Origin: Alphaproteobacteria bacterium
GTDB lineage: Bacteria > Pseudomonadota > Alphaproteobacteria > Ferrovibrionales > Ferrovibrionaceae
DNA length: 50,840 nt
Reading direction: 5' to 3'
NCBI GenBank assembly: GCA_026126215.1
Contig: JAHCJQ010000012.1
Span: 1-50,840 of the forward strand
Part shown: in pieces, positions 36,354-48,014 of the stretch
Layout: each line of letters starts with the position of its first letter
Numbering within the stretch: position 1 is the first letter of the stretch
Notes under the pieces: model-generated
The model's database searches: none
Told to the model about the DNA's origin: nothing
Seen by the model: only the letters and a program-made list of their open reading frames with translations
Position numbers and translations under genes: made by a program

Positions 36354-37139
36354 ATGGACGAGCTGGCGCGCTGGCAGGATGACGAGGCCGCCGCACGCCC
36401 GGAGCGGTTCGGGCCGGAGGAGTGGCGGCTCCGGTTGCAGCTTGCCCTCTGCTATCGCATCTTCGCCCGCCTTGGCTGGACGGAGCTGATCTACAATCAC
36501 ATCACGCTCCGCCTGCCGGGCGCGGAGCCGCATTTCCTCATCAATCCGTTCGGTCTACTCTACGAGGAAGTCACGGCCTCGAACCTCGTGCGCATCGACC
36601 TTGCGGGCCGGGTGACCGGCGAAGGCGCGGCACGGGTCAATCCGGCCGGCTTCGTGCTGCATGGCGCAATCCATGCGGCGCTGCCGGCGGCGCACTGCAT
36701 CATGCACGTTCATACCACCGCCGGCATGGCAGTGGCCTCGTCCGAAGGCGGGCTTTCCATGTCCAACTTCTACGCCGCGCAGCTTCGCGGCCAGGTGGGT
36801 TATCATGATTTCGAGGGCATCACCCTGCATGAGGAGGAGAAAGCGCGCATTGTGGCGAACCTTGGCGGGCGGCATTGCCTGATCCTGCGCAATCACGGAC
36901 TGCTGGCGCTGGGCGAGACCGTGGCGCAGGCCTTCGCCTTCCTCTGGACGCTGAACCGCGCCTGCGAGGTGCAGCTTGCCTCCTGCGCCATGGGCAAAGT
37001 CATCATGATTCCCGATGCGATCGCCGCAAGGGCAAGTGCCGAGGCATTGCAGTTCGATCCGGCACATGGCGGTGGCTGGGATGTCTTCAATGCGCTGCGC
37101 CGCCGCATCGAGCGCGAGGACCCGGACTACAGGAGCTGA
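36354..37139 (+). CDS. Class II aldolase/adducin family protein
   Basis: The 261-residue protein contains the zinc-binding pattern of class II aldolases: HVHT (His118, His120) and NHG (His181), with YNHITLRLPG and LINPFGLLYEEVTASNLVRID. The family includes fuculose/ribulose phosphate aldolases, decarboxylases and adducin-like proteins, so substrate is open. It is the first gene of a tight operon: PanE-like eight bases downstream, then the YbiC-like dehydrogenase in an overlap. No sugar kinase is present, which suggests a non-phosphorylated acid substrate (inference). Confidence 0.88.
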   Translation: MDELARWQDDEAAARPERFGPEEWRLRLQLALCYRIFARLGWTELIYNHITLRLPGAEPHFLINPFGLLYEEVTASNLVRIDLAGRVTGEGAARVNPAGFVLHGAIHAALPAAHCIMHVHTTAGMAVASSEGGLSMSNFYAAQLRGQVGYHDFEGITLHEEEKARIVANLGGRHCLILRNHGLLALGETVAQAFAFLWTLNRACEVQLASCAMGKVIMIPDAIAARASAEALQFDPAHGGGWDVFNALRRRIEREDPDYRS

Positions 37140-37146
37140 CGCCGAC

Positions 37147-38148
37147 ATGAAGTTCTGCATCTATGGCGCCGGTGCCGTCGGCGGCTTTCTCGCTTTCCGT
37201 CTGGCGCAGGCCGGCCATCGGGTCGCCGTCGTGGCGCGCGGCGCCCATCTGGCGGCGATCATCGAACAGGGGCTCGGCCTCCAGACGCGCGATGGCCGCC
37301 TCGCCCGCCTGCCGATCGAAGCCAGCGACGATCCGGCGAGGTTCGGTCCGCAGGATTGCGTCATCCTCGCGGTCAAGCAGCCGGCCCTGCCCGCGATAGC
37401 GGGGCGGCTGGCGAGCCTGCTCGACGAGGAGACCATGGTGGTGCCGGCAATCAACGGCGTGCCATGGTGGTTTTTCGATGGCTTCGGCGGGCCGCTCGCC
37501 GGCAGCAGCCTGCGTGCCGTCGATCCGGACGGCGAGACGGCGCGCAATATCGAGGGGCGCCGCATCGTTGGCTGCGTCGTTCACATTGCCGCATCCATGC
37601 AGGCGCCAGGCGTGATCCGCCATGGTTTCGGCGAGCGCTTCATCCTGGGCGAGCCGTCCGGCCGCATGACGGAGCGGCTTGCGCGCCTCGCGGCGGCGAT
37701 GGCCGAGGCCGGCCTGCGGGCGGAGCAGACGGCGGAGATCCAGCGCGCGGTCTGGGCCAAGCTCTGGGGCAACATCACCTACAATCCCATCAGCGCCCTG
37801 ACACGCGCCAGTTCGGTGCAGATGCAGGACGATCCGCTGATCATGGAATTGTTTCGCGGCATGATGGTCGAGGTGGCGGAGATCGGACGGCGCATCGGCA
37901 TCGAAGTCGGCATGACGCCGGACGAGCGCATCGCCATTGCCCGTCAGCTCGGCGACTTCAAGACCTCCATGCTGCAAGACCTGGAAGCCGGCCGGGCGCT
38001 GGAGCTCGACGGACTGGTGGGCGCGGTCATCGAGATCGCCGAGAAGCTCGGCCAGGCGGCGCCGCTGACCCGGGCCGTGCTGGGACTGACGCGGCTTATG
38101 GCGGCCAATCTCGGACTTGGTCAGCCAGGCGCGGAGGGCGGGCGATGA
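37147..38148 (+). CDS. Ketopantoate reductase-like (ApbA/PanE) NAD(P)-dependent oxidoreductase
   Basis: The 333-residue protein starts with the Rossmann motif CIYGAGAVGG (Gly7-Gly13) and has the catalytic Lys205 in AVWAKLWGNITYNP. Asn209 and Asn213 follow at exactly the spacing seen in E. coli PanE (Lys176/Asn180/Asn184). PanE reduces 2-ketopantoate, but many paralogues in catabolic operons act on other 2-oxo or 3-hydroxy acids. Its place between an aldolase and an LDH2-type dehydrogenase suggests one of these. The stop overlaps the next ATG. Confidence 0.87.
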   Translation: MKFCIYGAGAVGGFLAFRLAQAGHRVAVVARGAHLAAIIEQGLGLQTRDGRLARLPIEASDDPARFGPQDCVILAVKQPALPAIAGRLASLLDEETMVVPAINGVPWWFFDGFGGPLAGSSLRAVDPDGETARNIEGRRIVGCVVHIAASMQAPGVIRHGFGERFILGEPSGRMTERLARLAAAMAEAGLRAEQTAEIQRAVWAKLWGNITYNPISALTRASSVQMQDDPLIMELFRGMMVEVAEIGRRIGIEVGMTPDERIAIARQLGDFKTSMLQDLEAGRALELDGLVGAVIEIAEKLGQAAPLTRAVLGLTRLMAANLGLGQPGAEGGR

Positions 38149-39218
38149 GCGAGCAGACCCATCTGCTGCCGGCGGAGAAAGTGCGCGCCATGGCGGACGC
38201 GATCGTTCGCGCCATGGGGGCCGGTGCCGAGCGGGCGGGCATCGTTGCCGACCATCTGGTGACCGCCAATCTTTACGGACACGATTCGCACGGCGTCGGC
38301 ATGCTGCCGAAGTATGTCGCGGGTTATCGCGCCGGCCTGCTGCGGCCGGCGCAGGAGCTGCGGGTCGTATCCGACCTGGGCGCGGCGCTGGTCTGCGACG
38401 GCGGCATGGGACTGGGCCAGGTCATGGGGCGGGAGGCGATGCGGCGCGGCATCGAGGCGGCGCGCCGCCATGGCCTGGCGGTGGTCTCGCTGCGCAACGC
38501 GTTCCATCTGGGTCGCATCGGCACCTATGCGGAGCAATGCGCCGAGGCGGGCCTCGCTTCAATGCATTATGTCAATGTCAACTACATCGCGCCGCTGGTG
38601 GCGCCCTGGGGTGGGCGCGACGCGCGTTTCGGAACCAATCCCTTCGCCGCAGCCTTGCCGATGCCAGGCGAAGACCCGATCGTGCTCGACATGGCGACCA
38701 GCCGCACCGCGCTTGGCAAGGTGCGCGTGGCGCGCAACAGGGGCGAACGGTTCATGGCGGGCGCGCTGATCGACGCGCGGGGCGAGCCGAGCGACGATCC
38801 GGAGGTCATGTTCTCCGAGCCGATGGGCGCCATCCTGCCGTTCGGGGAGCATAAAGGTCATGCGCTCGCCATGATCTGCGAACTGTTCGCTGGCGCACTG
38901 ACCGGGGGCGAGACCTACCGGGCGGAACGCCGCCACCCGGCGGCGATCCAGAACAACATGCTGTCGGTCCTGCTGACGCCTGAGGCGGTGGGCGGTGCCG
39001 CCTATGCTGAAGAGGCGCGCCGGTTCCGGGCCTGGGTCAAGGCATCGCCGCCGGCGGCGGGCGCCGACCGGGTGATGATGCCGGGCGAGCCGGAACGGCG
39101 CAGCGCCGAGGCGCGCCGGCGCGAGGGTCTGCCCGTCGATGCGCGCACCTTGGCCGAACTGGCCTCGGCGGCATCGGAAGTTGGCGCGGAATGGCCGGAG
39201 GGCCTGCCGCGCGGGTGA
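38145..39218 (+). CDS. LDH2/MDH2-type hydroxycarboxylate dehydrogenase (YbiC/HcxB-like)
   Basis: The 357-residue enzyme belongs to the malate/L-lactate/ureidoglycolate dehydrogenase family. The sequence LVTANLYGHDSHGVGMLPKYV with active-site Ser48-His49, the FHLGRIGTYAEQCAEAG and RFGTNPFAAALP blocks, and the end region AWVKASPP...MPGEPE follow E. coli YbiC (hydroxycarboxylate dehydrogenase B) closely. It should oxidise or reduce 2-hydroxy acids with NAD(P). It is the third gene of the aldolase operon and converges on the crotonase with 15 bases between. Confidence 0.88.
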   Translation: MSEQTHLLPAEKVRAMADAIVRAMGAGAERAGIVADHLVTANLYGHDSHGVGMLPKYVAGYRAGLLRPAQELRVVSDLGAALVCDGGMGLGQVMGREAMRRGIEAARRHGLAVVSLRNAFHLGRIGTYAEQCAEAGLASMHYVNVNYIAPLVAPWGGRDARFGTNPFAAALPMPGEDPIVLDMATSRTALGKVRVARNRGERFMAGALIDARGEPSDDPEVMFSEPMGAILPFGEHKGHALAMICELFAGALTGGETYRAERRHPAAIQNNMLSVLLTPEAVGGAAYAEEARRFRAWVKASPPAAGADRVMMPGEPERRSAEARRREGLPVDARTLAELASAASEVGAEWPEGLPRG

Positions 39219-39233
39219 GCCGGCGACGCTGCG

Positions 39234-40007
39234 TCAGCGACCGGTGAAGACCGGCTTGCGTTTCTCCATGAAGGCAGCGACGCCTTCGCGGAAATCCTCA
39301 CTGGAGAAAGCGATGGCCTGCGCCTTCGCCTCGTCCTCCAGGAAGCGCTCCAGCGTGTCGTCGAAGGCGCGGCGCACCAGTGTCTTGGTGAGGCCCAGCG
39401 CGATGGCGGGGCCTTCGGCAAGTGCGGTCGCCGTCTCGAGCGCGGCGTCCAACAGTTCCGCCGGCCCCAGCACGCGATTGACCAGGCCGATGGCGAGCGC
39501 CTCTTCCATGCCGACCATGCGGTTGGAGAGCAGGATCTCGCGCGCGCGGAGCTGGCCCACCGCACGCGGCAACGTGTAGGCAAGGCCGACATCGGGAACG
39601 GCGGCAATGCCGGGGAAGCCGGCCTTGAAGCGCGCCTCGCGCGAGGCATAGACGATGTCCCCCAGCATGGCGAGGGCGAAGCCGGCGCCGGCAGCGACAC
39701 CGTTCAGCGCCATGACCACCGGCTTCTCGGCGGTGAGCAGCCGCTGCGCCCAGGTGTAATTGCGCTGCAGGCGCGCGCGCGTGCCGATCGGCGTCACCTC
39801 GCGCATGCTGCGGATATCGCCACCGGCGCAGAAGGCCTTCCCCGAGCCGGTGAAGACCAGCGCGCCGATGGCCGGATCGTCAAGCAGGCGCGGCACCTCG
39901 GTCTCCAGCACCGCCTTGATGCCACCGGAGAGTGCGTTCATCGTCTCCGGCTCGTTCAGGCGGATCACCGCCACCCGGCCCTTGCGTTCCAGTTGCACCG
40001 AACTCAT
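39234..40007 (-). CDS. Enoyl-CoA hydratase/isomerase (crotonase) family, probably isomerase type
   Basis: The 257-residue crotonase has the CoA-binding and oxyanion-hole motifs FCAGGDIRSMRE (about 59-70) and ALNGVAAGAGFALAML (about 100-114). The two catalytic glutamates of true hydratases are missing: by alignment Ala111 and Gly133 occupy their places. It instead has Asp139 in AAVPDVG, resembling PaaG-type ring/double-bond isomerases. The ATG at 40007 follows GGGGGTG; the frame is open upstream but without family sequence. It is divergent from the CoA-transferase gene, which suggests a shared acyl-CoA pathway. Confidence 0.87.
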   Translation of the reverse strand: MSSVQLERKGRVAVIRLNEPETMNALSGGIKAVLETEVPRLLDDPAIGALVFTGSGKAFCAGGDIRSMREVTPIGTRARLQRNYTWAQRLLTAEKPVVMALNGVAAGAGFALAMLGDIVYASREARFKAGFPGIAAVPDVGLAYTLPRAVGQLRAREILLSNRMVGMEEALAIGLVNRVLGPAELLDAALETATALAEGPAIALGLTKTLVRRAFDDTLERFLEDEAKAQAIAFSSEDFREGVAAFMEKRKPVFTGR

Positions 40008-40112
40008 GTCACACCCCCGGTATCGCGGCTTTCCATCGCATGACGGGCATGCTAACAGCCTTGAGCGTATTAGCCATCGGCATTGACTTCCGAGGGGGCA
40101 TTCACGGGACGC

Positions 40113-41384
40113 ATGCGAGAGGGACAGCGCATCCGGGCGGAGGACTGGCCCGCGCTGCTCGCGCCGGGCATGCGGGTCTTCCTGCATGGCTCGACCTCGG
40201 AGCCGCTGGCGCTGCGCGCCATCCTGGAGGCGGCGGCGTCGCGCGCCACGGGCGTCGATTTCACCATCGGCATCGTGCCCGGGGTCAACGAATACGACTA
40301 TGCCGCGCTGGCGCCGGCGGCCAGCATGACCACGGGCTTCGTCACTCCTTCGCTGCGCGCCTCCTTCGCCGCCGGGCGCATCCGCTTCCTGCCGCTGAAC
40401 TATACCGGCTTCCACGACTATCTTGCCGCGGCGCCTCCGTTCGACCTTGCCGTTCTTCAGGTGGCCCCGCCGGATGCCGATGGCCGCATGTCGCTCGGGG
40501 TGAGCACCGATTTTCCCTCCGCGATCCTGCCCAGGGTACGCCGCGTTCTGGTGCAGCTCAACGAGGCGATGCCCCGCATCGCCGATGGCCCCTTCCTTGC
40601 CGCCGCCGATCTGCTGGTCGAGTCAACTCACGCCCTGCCCGAGTTTCCGGAAGCCGCGCCGGACGCGACGCAGACCGCCATCGCGAACAACGCCGCCAGC
40701 CTGATCCGTGATGGTGACTGTCTGCAGATCGGCATCGGCAAGATCCAGTCGGCGATCCTGGGTCAACTGAAGGGGCACCGGCGGCTCGGCTTTCACTCCG
40801 GCCTGATGACCGATGCTGTGCTCGACCTCATGGAGGCCGGCGCCATGTCCGGCGAGGCCAAGAGCCGCGACAGGGGGCTTGCGGTCACCGGGCTCGCAGT
40901 GGGCACGCGGCGCCTCTATGAGGCGCTGGCGCGTCTGCCCGTCGCCTTCCGCGAGGCGCGCTACACGCATGGCACCGATATCCTCGCCGGCATCGATAAT
41001 TTCGTGTCGATCAATTCCGCCATCGAGATCGACCTGTTCGGCCAGTGCAATGCGGAGATGCTGGGCGGCCGGCAGGTGAGCGGCACCGGCGGCTTCGCCG
41101 ATTTCGTGCGCGGCGCGCGCCTCTCCCGCAGCGGACGCTCGATCGTCGCGCTTCCGGCCACCGCGGCCGGGGGGCGGCATTCGCGCATCCGCGCCCGACT
41201 CGATGCCGGCACGGCGGTCACGGGCGCCCGTTCCGACACCGACCTCGTGGTCACCGAGTACGGCATCGCCTCGCTCAAGGGTCTCTCGCTCGATCAGCGG
41301 GCGGCTTCACTGATTGCCATCGCCGCGCCGGAATTCCGGGCCGGCCTGCAGGCGGAATGGGACAAGTTCCGCGCCAGTCTCTAG
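40113..41384 (+). CDS. Acetyl-CoA hydrolase / 4-hydroxybutyrate CoA-transferase family protein
   Basis: The 423-residue protein has the two-domain CoA-transferase layout: an N-terminal region with FLHGSTSEPLALRAIL, then QIGIGKIQSAILGQLKGHRRLGFHSGLMTD, INSAIEIDLFGQCNAEMLGG and VTEYGIASLKGLSLDQRAASLIAIAAPEFR, all typical of the AcH/Cat family. It moves CoA between acetyl-CoA and a carboxylic acid, or hydrolyses it. I chose the ATG at 40113; a TTG at 40083 would add ten residues without ribosome-binding site. The acyl-CoA ligase starts 25 bases later, so they form an operon. Confidence 0.86.
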   Translation: MREGQRIRAEDWPALLAPGMRVFLHGSTSEPLALRAILEAAASRATGVDFTIGIVPGVNEYDYAALAPAASMTTGFVTPSLRASFAAGRIRFLPLNYTGFHDYLAAAPPFDLAVLQVAPPDADGRMSLGVSTDFPSAILPRVRRVLVQLNEAMPRIADGPFLAAADLLVESTHALPEFPEAAPDATQTAIANNAASLIRDGDCLQIGIGKIQSAILGQLKGHRRLGFHSGLMTDAVLDLMEAGAMSGEAKSRDRGLAVTGLAVGTRRLYEALARLPVAFREARYTHGTDILAGIDNFVSINSAIEIDLFGQCNAEMLGGRQVSGTGGFADFVRGARLSRSGRSIVALPATAAGGRHSRIRARLDAGTAVTGARSDTDLVVTEYGIASLKGLSLDQRAASLIAIAAPEFRAGLQAEWDKFRASL

Positions 41385-41408
41385 AGCATTATCTCCGAGG
41401 GAGCGCCG

Positions 41409-42965
<1,557 letters not shown>

Positions 42966-42968
<3 letters not shown>

Positions 42969-42980
42969 GGCGCTGGCGCC

Positions 42981-42983
<3 letters not shown>
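42966..42983. terminator. Hairpin containing both stop codons of convergent acyl-CoA ligase and argG
   Basis: TGAGGCGC-TG-GCGCCTCA is a perfect palindrome with eight-base arms. Its first three bases are the ligase TGA and its last three are the argG stop on the other strand. Only a weak T-rich stretch (CCTTTCT) follows on the plus side, so it would be an imperfect intrinsic terminator, possibly bidirectional. Confidence 0.45.
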
Positions 42984-44189
<1,206 letters not shown>

Positions 44190-44332
44190 GGCGGAGTTCC
44201 TGGGACGGGCTGGAGGGGAATTCGGACGGGGGCGGAGTATAGGGCGGCGGCGGCCGGCCGCAAGGCCCGCCTTGCCGGCCGCCGGCGCGGGGCTAGACTG
44301 GCCCGGAGCCAGGCAAACGGAAGGGGGCGCCC

Positions 44333-45160
44333 ATGGCGACGCTCGAGGGCAGGGTCATGTTCATCACCGGCGCGAGCCGTGGCATCGGGCTTGCAATCGC
44401 CCTGCGCGCGGCACGCGCCGGTGCCAGGATCGCCCTGCTCGCCAAGACGGTGGAGCCGCACCCGAAGCTTCCCGGGACCATTCACTCGGCGGCGGCGGAG
44501 ATCGAGGCGGCGGGCGGCGAGGCCCTGCCGATCCAGGGCGATGTGCGTTCTGAGGATCAGGTCCAGGCAGCGGTCGAGCAGGCGGTCGAACGCTGGGGTG
44601 GCATCGACATCTGCGTCAACAATGCCTCCGCCATCTCCATGACCGGCACCCTGGAAACGCCGGTCAAGATGTACGACCTGATGCACCAGATCAACCTGCG
44701 CGGCACCTGGATCACGAGCCGCGCCTGCCTGCCCTATCTGCTGCGGGCGGAGAGGCCGCACATTCTCAATCTCGGGCCGCCGCTCAACATGAATCCGAAA
44801 TGGTTTGCCGGCTCCTGCGCCTACACCATGGCCAAGTACGGGATGAGCATGTGCACGCTCGGCATGGCGGAGGAATTCCGCGGGCGCGTCGCCGTCAACT
44901 CGCTCTGGCCCCAGACCACCATCGCCACTGCGGCGATCTGGAACCGGCGCGGCCGGGATTTCACCCAACACTGCCGCAAGCCGGAGATCATGGCCGATGC
45001 AGCCCATGCGATCCTCACCCGGCCGGTAAGCTACAGCGGCCACTTCTGCATCGACGAGGCCGTGCTGCGCGAGGAGGGCGTCGAGGATTTCGACGCCTAT
45101 GCCTGCGTGCCGGGTGCCAGGCTCCAGCTCGATCTCTTCCTCGACGACTGGGTTCGCTGA
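44333..45160 (+). CDS. SDR-family oxidoreductase, HSDL2-like
   Basis: The 275-residue short-chain dehydrogenase has TGASRGIG (12-19), NNASA, and the catalytic Tyr164/Lys168 in YTMAKYG. Stretches such as [42 protein letters not shown] and [20 protein letters not shown] follow the eukaryotic hydroxysteroid dehydrogenase-like protein 2 closely. The C-terminal SCP2 lipid-transfer domain of HSDL2 is absent. A role in fatty-acid or branched acyl metabolism is likely by family; the substrate is not known. Confidence 0.88.
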   Translation: MATLEGRVMFITGASRGIGLAIALRAARAGARIALLAKTVEPHPKLPGTIHSAAAEIEAAGGEALPIQGDVRSEDQVQAAVEQAVERWGGIDICVNNASAISMTGTLETPVKMYDLMHQINLRGTWITSRACLPYLLRAERPHILNLGPPLNMNPKWFAGSCAYTMAKYGMSMCTLGMAEEFRGRVAVNSLWPQTTIATAAIWNRRGRDFTQHCRKPEIMADAAHAILTRPVSYSGHFCIDEAVLREEGVEDFDAYACVPGARLQLDLFLDDWVR

Positions 45161-45172
45161 CCGGCCGCCGGT
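45160..45172. terminator. Small hairpin between convergent HSDL2-like and prpE genes
   Basis: ACCGG-CCG-CCGGT is a five-base-pair hairpin filling the gap between the TGA at 45158-45160 and the prpE stop at 45173-45175. It lacks a T-run, so it is a weak terminator candidate. Confidence 0.3.
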
Positions 45173-47077
45173 TCACCTCCGGCCGCTGCCATGGCCGATG
45201 GCACCGAGCGCCGCGCCGATCTCCTCCAGGATCGCCGGGTCGTCGATGGTGGCCGGTATCGTGTAGGGCTCGGCATCGGCGATCCGGCGCATGGTGGCGC
45301 GCAGCACCTTGCCGGAGCGGGTCTTGGGCAGGCGCTTGACCACCGTGACCTTGCGGAAGGCGGCAACCGGGCCGATGCGATCGCGCACCAGCGCCACCAG
45401 CTCCGTCAGGATCTCCGCGTGCGGGCGGTTGACGCCGGCCTTGAGCACCACGAAGCCGAGCGGCACCTGGCCCTTGAGTTCGTCGGCGACGCCGACGACG
45501 GCGCATTCCGCCACGTCCTGGTGGGAGGCCAGCACCTCCTCCATGGCGCCAGTCGAAAGGCGATGGCCGGCGACGTTGATGATGTCGTCGGTGCGGCTCA
45601 TGATGTAGACATAGCCGTCTTCGTCGATATAGCCCGCATCGCCGGTCTGATAGTAGCCGGGGAAGGTGGCGAGATACGACTTCACGTAGCCCTCGTCGTT
45701 GTTCCAGAGCGTGGGCAGGCTGCCGGGCGGCAACGGCAGGCGCACGGCGATGGCGCCGATCTCGCCCGGCTTCATCTCATGCCCGGCCTCGTCCAGCACG
45801 CGGATGTCGTAGCCCGGCACGGCCTTGGTCGGGGAGCCGTATTTCACCGGGAGCTGGCCGAGGCCGATGCAGTTGGCGGCCATCGGCCAGCCGGTCTCGG
45901 TCTGCCACCAGTGATCGATCACCGGCCGTTTCAGATGGCGCTCCGCCCACTGGATCGTGTCGGGGTCGGCGCGCTCGCCGGCGAGAAAGAGGGTGCGGAA
46001 GCCGCCGAGATCGTACTTCTTCAGGTATTCCGCGTTCGGGTCGTCGCGCTTGATGGCGCGAAAGGCGGTCGGCGCGGTGAACAGCGCCTTCACGCCATGC
46101 TCGGCGATGACGCGCCAGTAGACACCGGGATCGGGCGTGCCGACCGGCTTGCCCTCGAACATGATGGTCGTGGCGCCATGCAGCAGCGGCGCATAGACGA
46201 TATAGCTATGGCCGACCACCCAGCCGACATCGGAGGCGGCCCAAAAGACCTCGCCCGGCCGGATGCCGTAGATGTTCTCCATCGACCATTTCAGCGCGAC
46301 GGCATGGCCGCCATTGTCTCGCACCACGCCTTTCGGGATGCCGGTGGTGCCGGACGTGTAGAGGATGTAGAGCGGGTCGGTGGCGGCCACCGGCATGCAG
46401 GCGGCAGGCTCGGCGCCGGGCACCGTCTCCGACCAGTCGAGATCGCGTCCGGGCCTGAGCTCGGCCGGCCCCTCCGGTCGTTGCAGGATCAGGCAGTGGG
46501 ACGGCTGGTGCCTGGCGATTTCCAGTGCCCGGTCGAGCAGCGGCTTGTAGGGCACGACACGGCCCGGCTCGATGCCGCAGGATGTGGCAATGATGAGCTT
46601 CGGCTTCGCATCCTCGATGCGGGTCGCCAGTTCGTTGGCGGCGAAGCCGCCGAAGACGACCGAATGGATGGCGCCGAGCCTGGCCGCGGCCAGCATGGCC
46701 ATCGCCGCCTCCGGCACCATCGACATATAGATCAGCACCCGGTCGCCGCGCCCCACGCCCTGCGCGCGCAGGGCGCCGGCCAGTTCGGCCACGCGCTCCG
46801 TCAGCTCGGCATAGGTGTAGCGGCGGATGCTGCCGGTGACCGGGCTGTCATGGATCAGGGCGAGCTGCCCGCCGCGCCCGGCCGCGACATGGCGGTCCAG
46901 CGCATTGTGGCAGGTATTGAGGATGCCGCCACGGAACCAGCGATAGAAGGGGACGCGGGAATCGTCGAGGACCTGGGCGAAGGGCTCGATCCAGTCGATG
47001 TCCAGCGCCGCCTCGGCCCAGAAGGCGAGCGGTTCGCGCTTCCAGGCGTCATAGACCTCGTCATAGCGGCTCGTCAT
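45173..47077 (-). CDS. prpE: Propionyl-CoA synthetase PrpE (acetyl-CoA synthetase-like)
   Basis: The 634-residue ACS-type ligase starts with the ACAS_N region (YDEVYDAWKREPLAFWAEAALDIDW). It has YTSGTTGIPKGVVRDNGGHAVAL, SDVGWVVGHSYIVYAPLLHGAT, WWQTETGWP, the hinge SRTDDIINVAGHRLSTGAMEE and the catalytic lysine in TRSGKVLR. RDNGGHAVAL and the short N-terminus favour propionyl- over acetyl-CoA synthetase. It activates propionate for methylcitrate or methylmalonyl pathways, which are not in the window. Its final residues are Gly/His/Arg-rich. It is divergent from the TauE/SafE gene across 129 bases. Confidence 0.9.
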   Translation of the reverse strand: MTSRYDEVYDAWKREPLAFWAEAALDIDWIEPFAQVLDDSRVPFYRWFRGGILNTCHNALDRHVAAGRGGQLALIHDSPVTGSIRRYTYAELTERVAELAGALRAQGVGRGDRVLIYMSMVPEAAMAMLAAARLGAIHSVVFGGFAANELATRIEDAKPKLIIATSCGIEPGRVVPYKPLLDRALEIARHQPSHCLILQRPEGPAELRPGRDLDWSETVPGAEPAACMPVAATDPLYILYTSGTTGIPKGVVRDNGGHAVALKWSMENIYGIRPGEVFWAASDVGWVVGHSYIVYAPLLHGATTIMFEGKPVGTPDPGVYWRVIAEHGVKALFTAPTAFRAIKRDDPNAEYLKKYDLGGFRTLFLAGERADPDTIQWAERHLKRPVIDHWWQTETGWPMAANCIGLGQLPVKYGSPTKAVPGYDIRVLDEAGHEMKPGEIGAIAVRLPLPPGSLPTLWNNDEGYVKSYLATFPGYYQTGDAGYIDEDGYVYIMSRTDDIINVAGHRLSTGAMEEVLASHQDVAECAVVGVADELKGQVPLGFVVLKAGVNRPHAEILTELVALVRDRIGPVAAFRKVTVVKRLPKTRSGKVLRATMRRIADAEPYTIPATIDDPAILEEIGAALGAIGHGSGRR

Positions 47078-47206
47078 TCATCCCCCCTCGACAGCGCCGT
47101 GGCCGGACGTAAGATGCAGCGGCGCGCCGCGCCCAAGCGACGCGGCAAGCAAACGAGACACGCCACCCCTTGTCAAGGCGCCGGAAGGCGCGCCATCCCG
47201 GCCCAG

Positions 47207-47980
47207 ATGTTGTCATTCGCCCCGCCCATCGCCGATCCGGTTTTCTACATGGCCGCCATTCCGGCCGTGCTGATCATGGGCATCTCGAAGGGTGGCATCG
47301 GCGGCGGCCTCGGCATCCTCACGGTGCCGATCCTCACCCTGGTGGTACCGCCCTTGCAGGCGGCAGCGATCATGCTGCCGATCCTCTGCATCATGGACCT
47401 GTTCGGCGTGCGCGCCTATTGGGGCCGCTTCGACCGGGTGAACATGCGCATCATCCTGCCGGCGGCGTTTCTCGGCCTGGCCATCGCCTGGGCCACCGCC
47501 GACATCACCAAGCCCGAGGATATCCGCCTCATCCTCGGCGTCATCTCGGTGGTTTTCGCGCTCGACTACTGGCTTGGCTTCGGCAAGAACCGCGCCACCG
47601 CCAGCCCGAATGCCGCCAAGGGCTGGTTCTGGGGAACGATCTCGGGCTTCACCAGCTTCATCGCCCATGCGGGTGGTCCGCCGATCTCGGTCTATCTGCT
47701 GCCGCAGCGGCTCGACCAGCGGATATTCGTCGGCACCACGATCTTCTTCTTCACCGCGCTCAACTACGCCAAGATCGTACCCTACATCTTTCTCGGACAG
47801 TTCGACGGGCGCAATCTCGCCACTTCGGCGTTGCTTGCACTGCTGGCGCCGGTCGGTATCTGGATCGGCGTCTGGCTGGTCGCCCGCATCGACCGCCAGC
47901 TTTTCTACCGCATAGCCTACATGCTGGTGCTGCTGGTAGGCTCGAAGCTGCTGTGGGACGGCATCGCCGCCCGGTTCTAG
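47207..47980 (+). CDS. TauE/SafE-family membrane permease
   Basis: The 257-residue protein has about eight membrane helices with the duplicated TauE/SafE pattern: GISKGGIGGGLGILTVPILTLVVPP near the start and GTISGFTSFIAHAGGPPISVYLLP in the middle. The family moves sulfite, sulfonates, sulfoacetate and possibly organic anions. The nearby acyl-CoA ligases make a carboxylate or sulfur-containing acid possible, but nothing in the sequence fixes the substrate. The ATG at 47207 starts the first helix region; the second acyl-CoA ligase begins 35 bases after its stop. Confidence 0.88.
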   Translation: MLSFAPPIADPVFYMAAIPAVLIMGISKGGIGGGLGILTVPILTLVVPPLQAAAIMLPILCIMDLFGVRAYWGRFDRVNMRIILPAAFLGLAIAWATADITKPEDIRLILGVISVVFALDYWLGFGKNRATASPNAAKGWFWGTISGFTSFIAHAGGPPISVYLLPQRLDQRIFVGTTIFFFTALNYAKIVPYIFLGQFDGRNLATSALLALLAPVGIWIGVWLVARIDRQLFYRIAYMLVLLVGSKLLWDGIAARF

Positions 47981-48014
47981 CACGGGTCGGGTTCCCTATT
48001 CTCGGAGGAGTGAC

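Noticed and set aside
45191..47206. Long plus-strand extension upstream of the TauE/SafE permease
   Set aside because: The frame is open only because it runs opposite prpE; family similarity begins at the ATG of 47207.
47154..47206. Inverted repeats such as CCTTGTCAAGG between prpE and the TauE/SafE gene as an operator
   Set aside because: Short GC-rich symmetric motifs are frequent in this gap and none stands out in length or placement.
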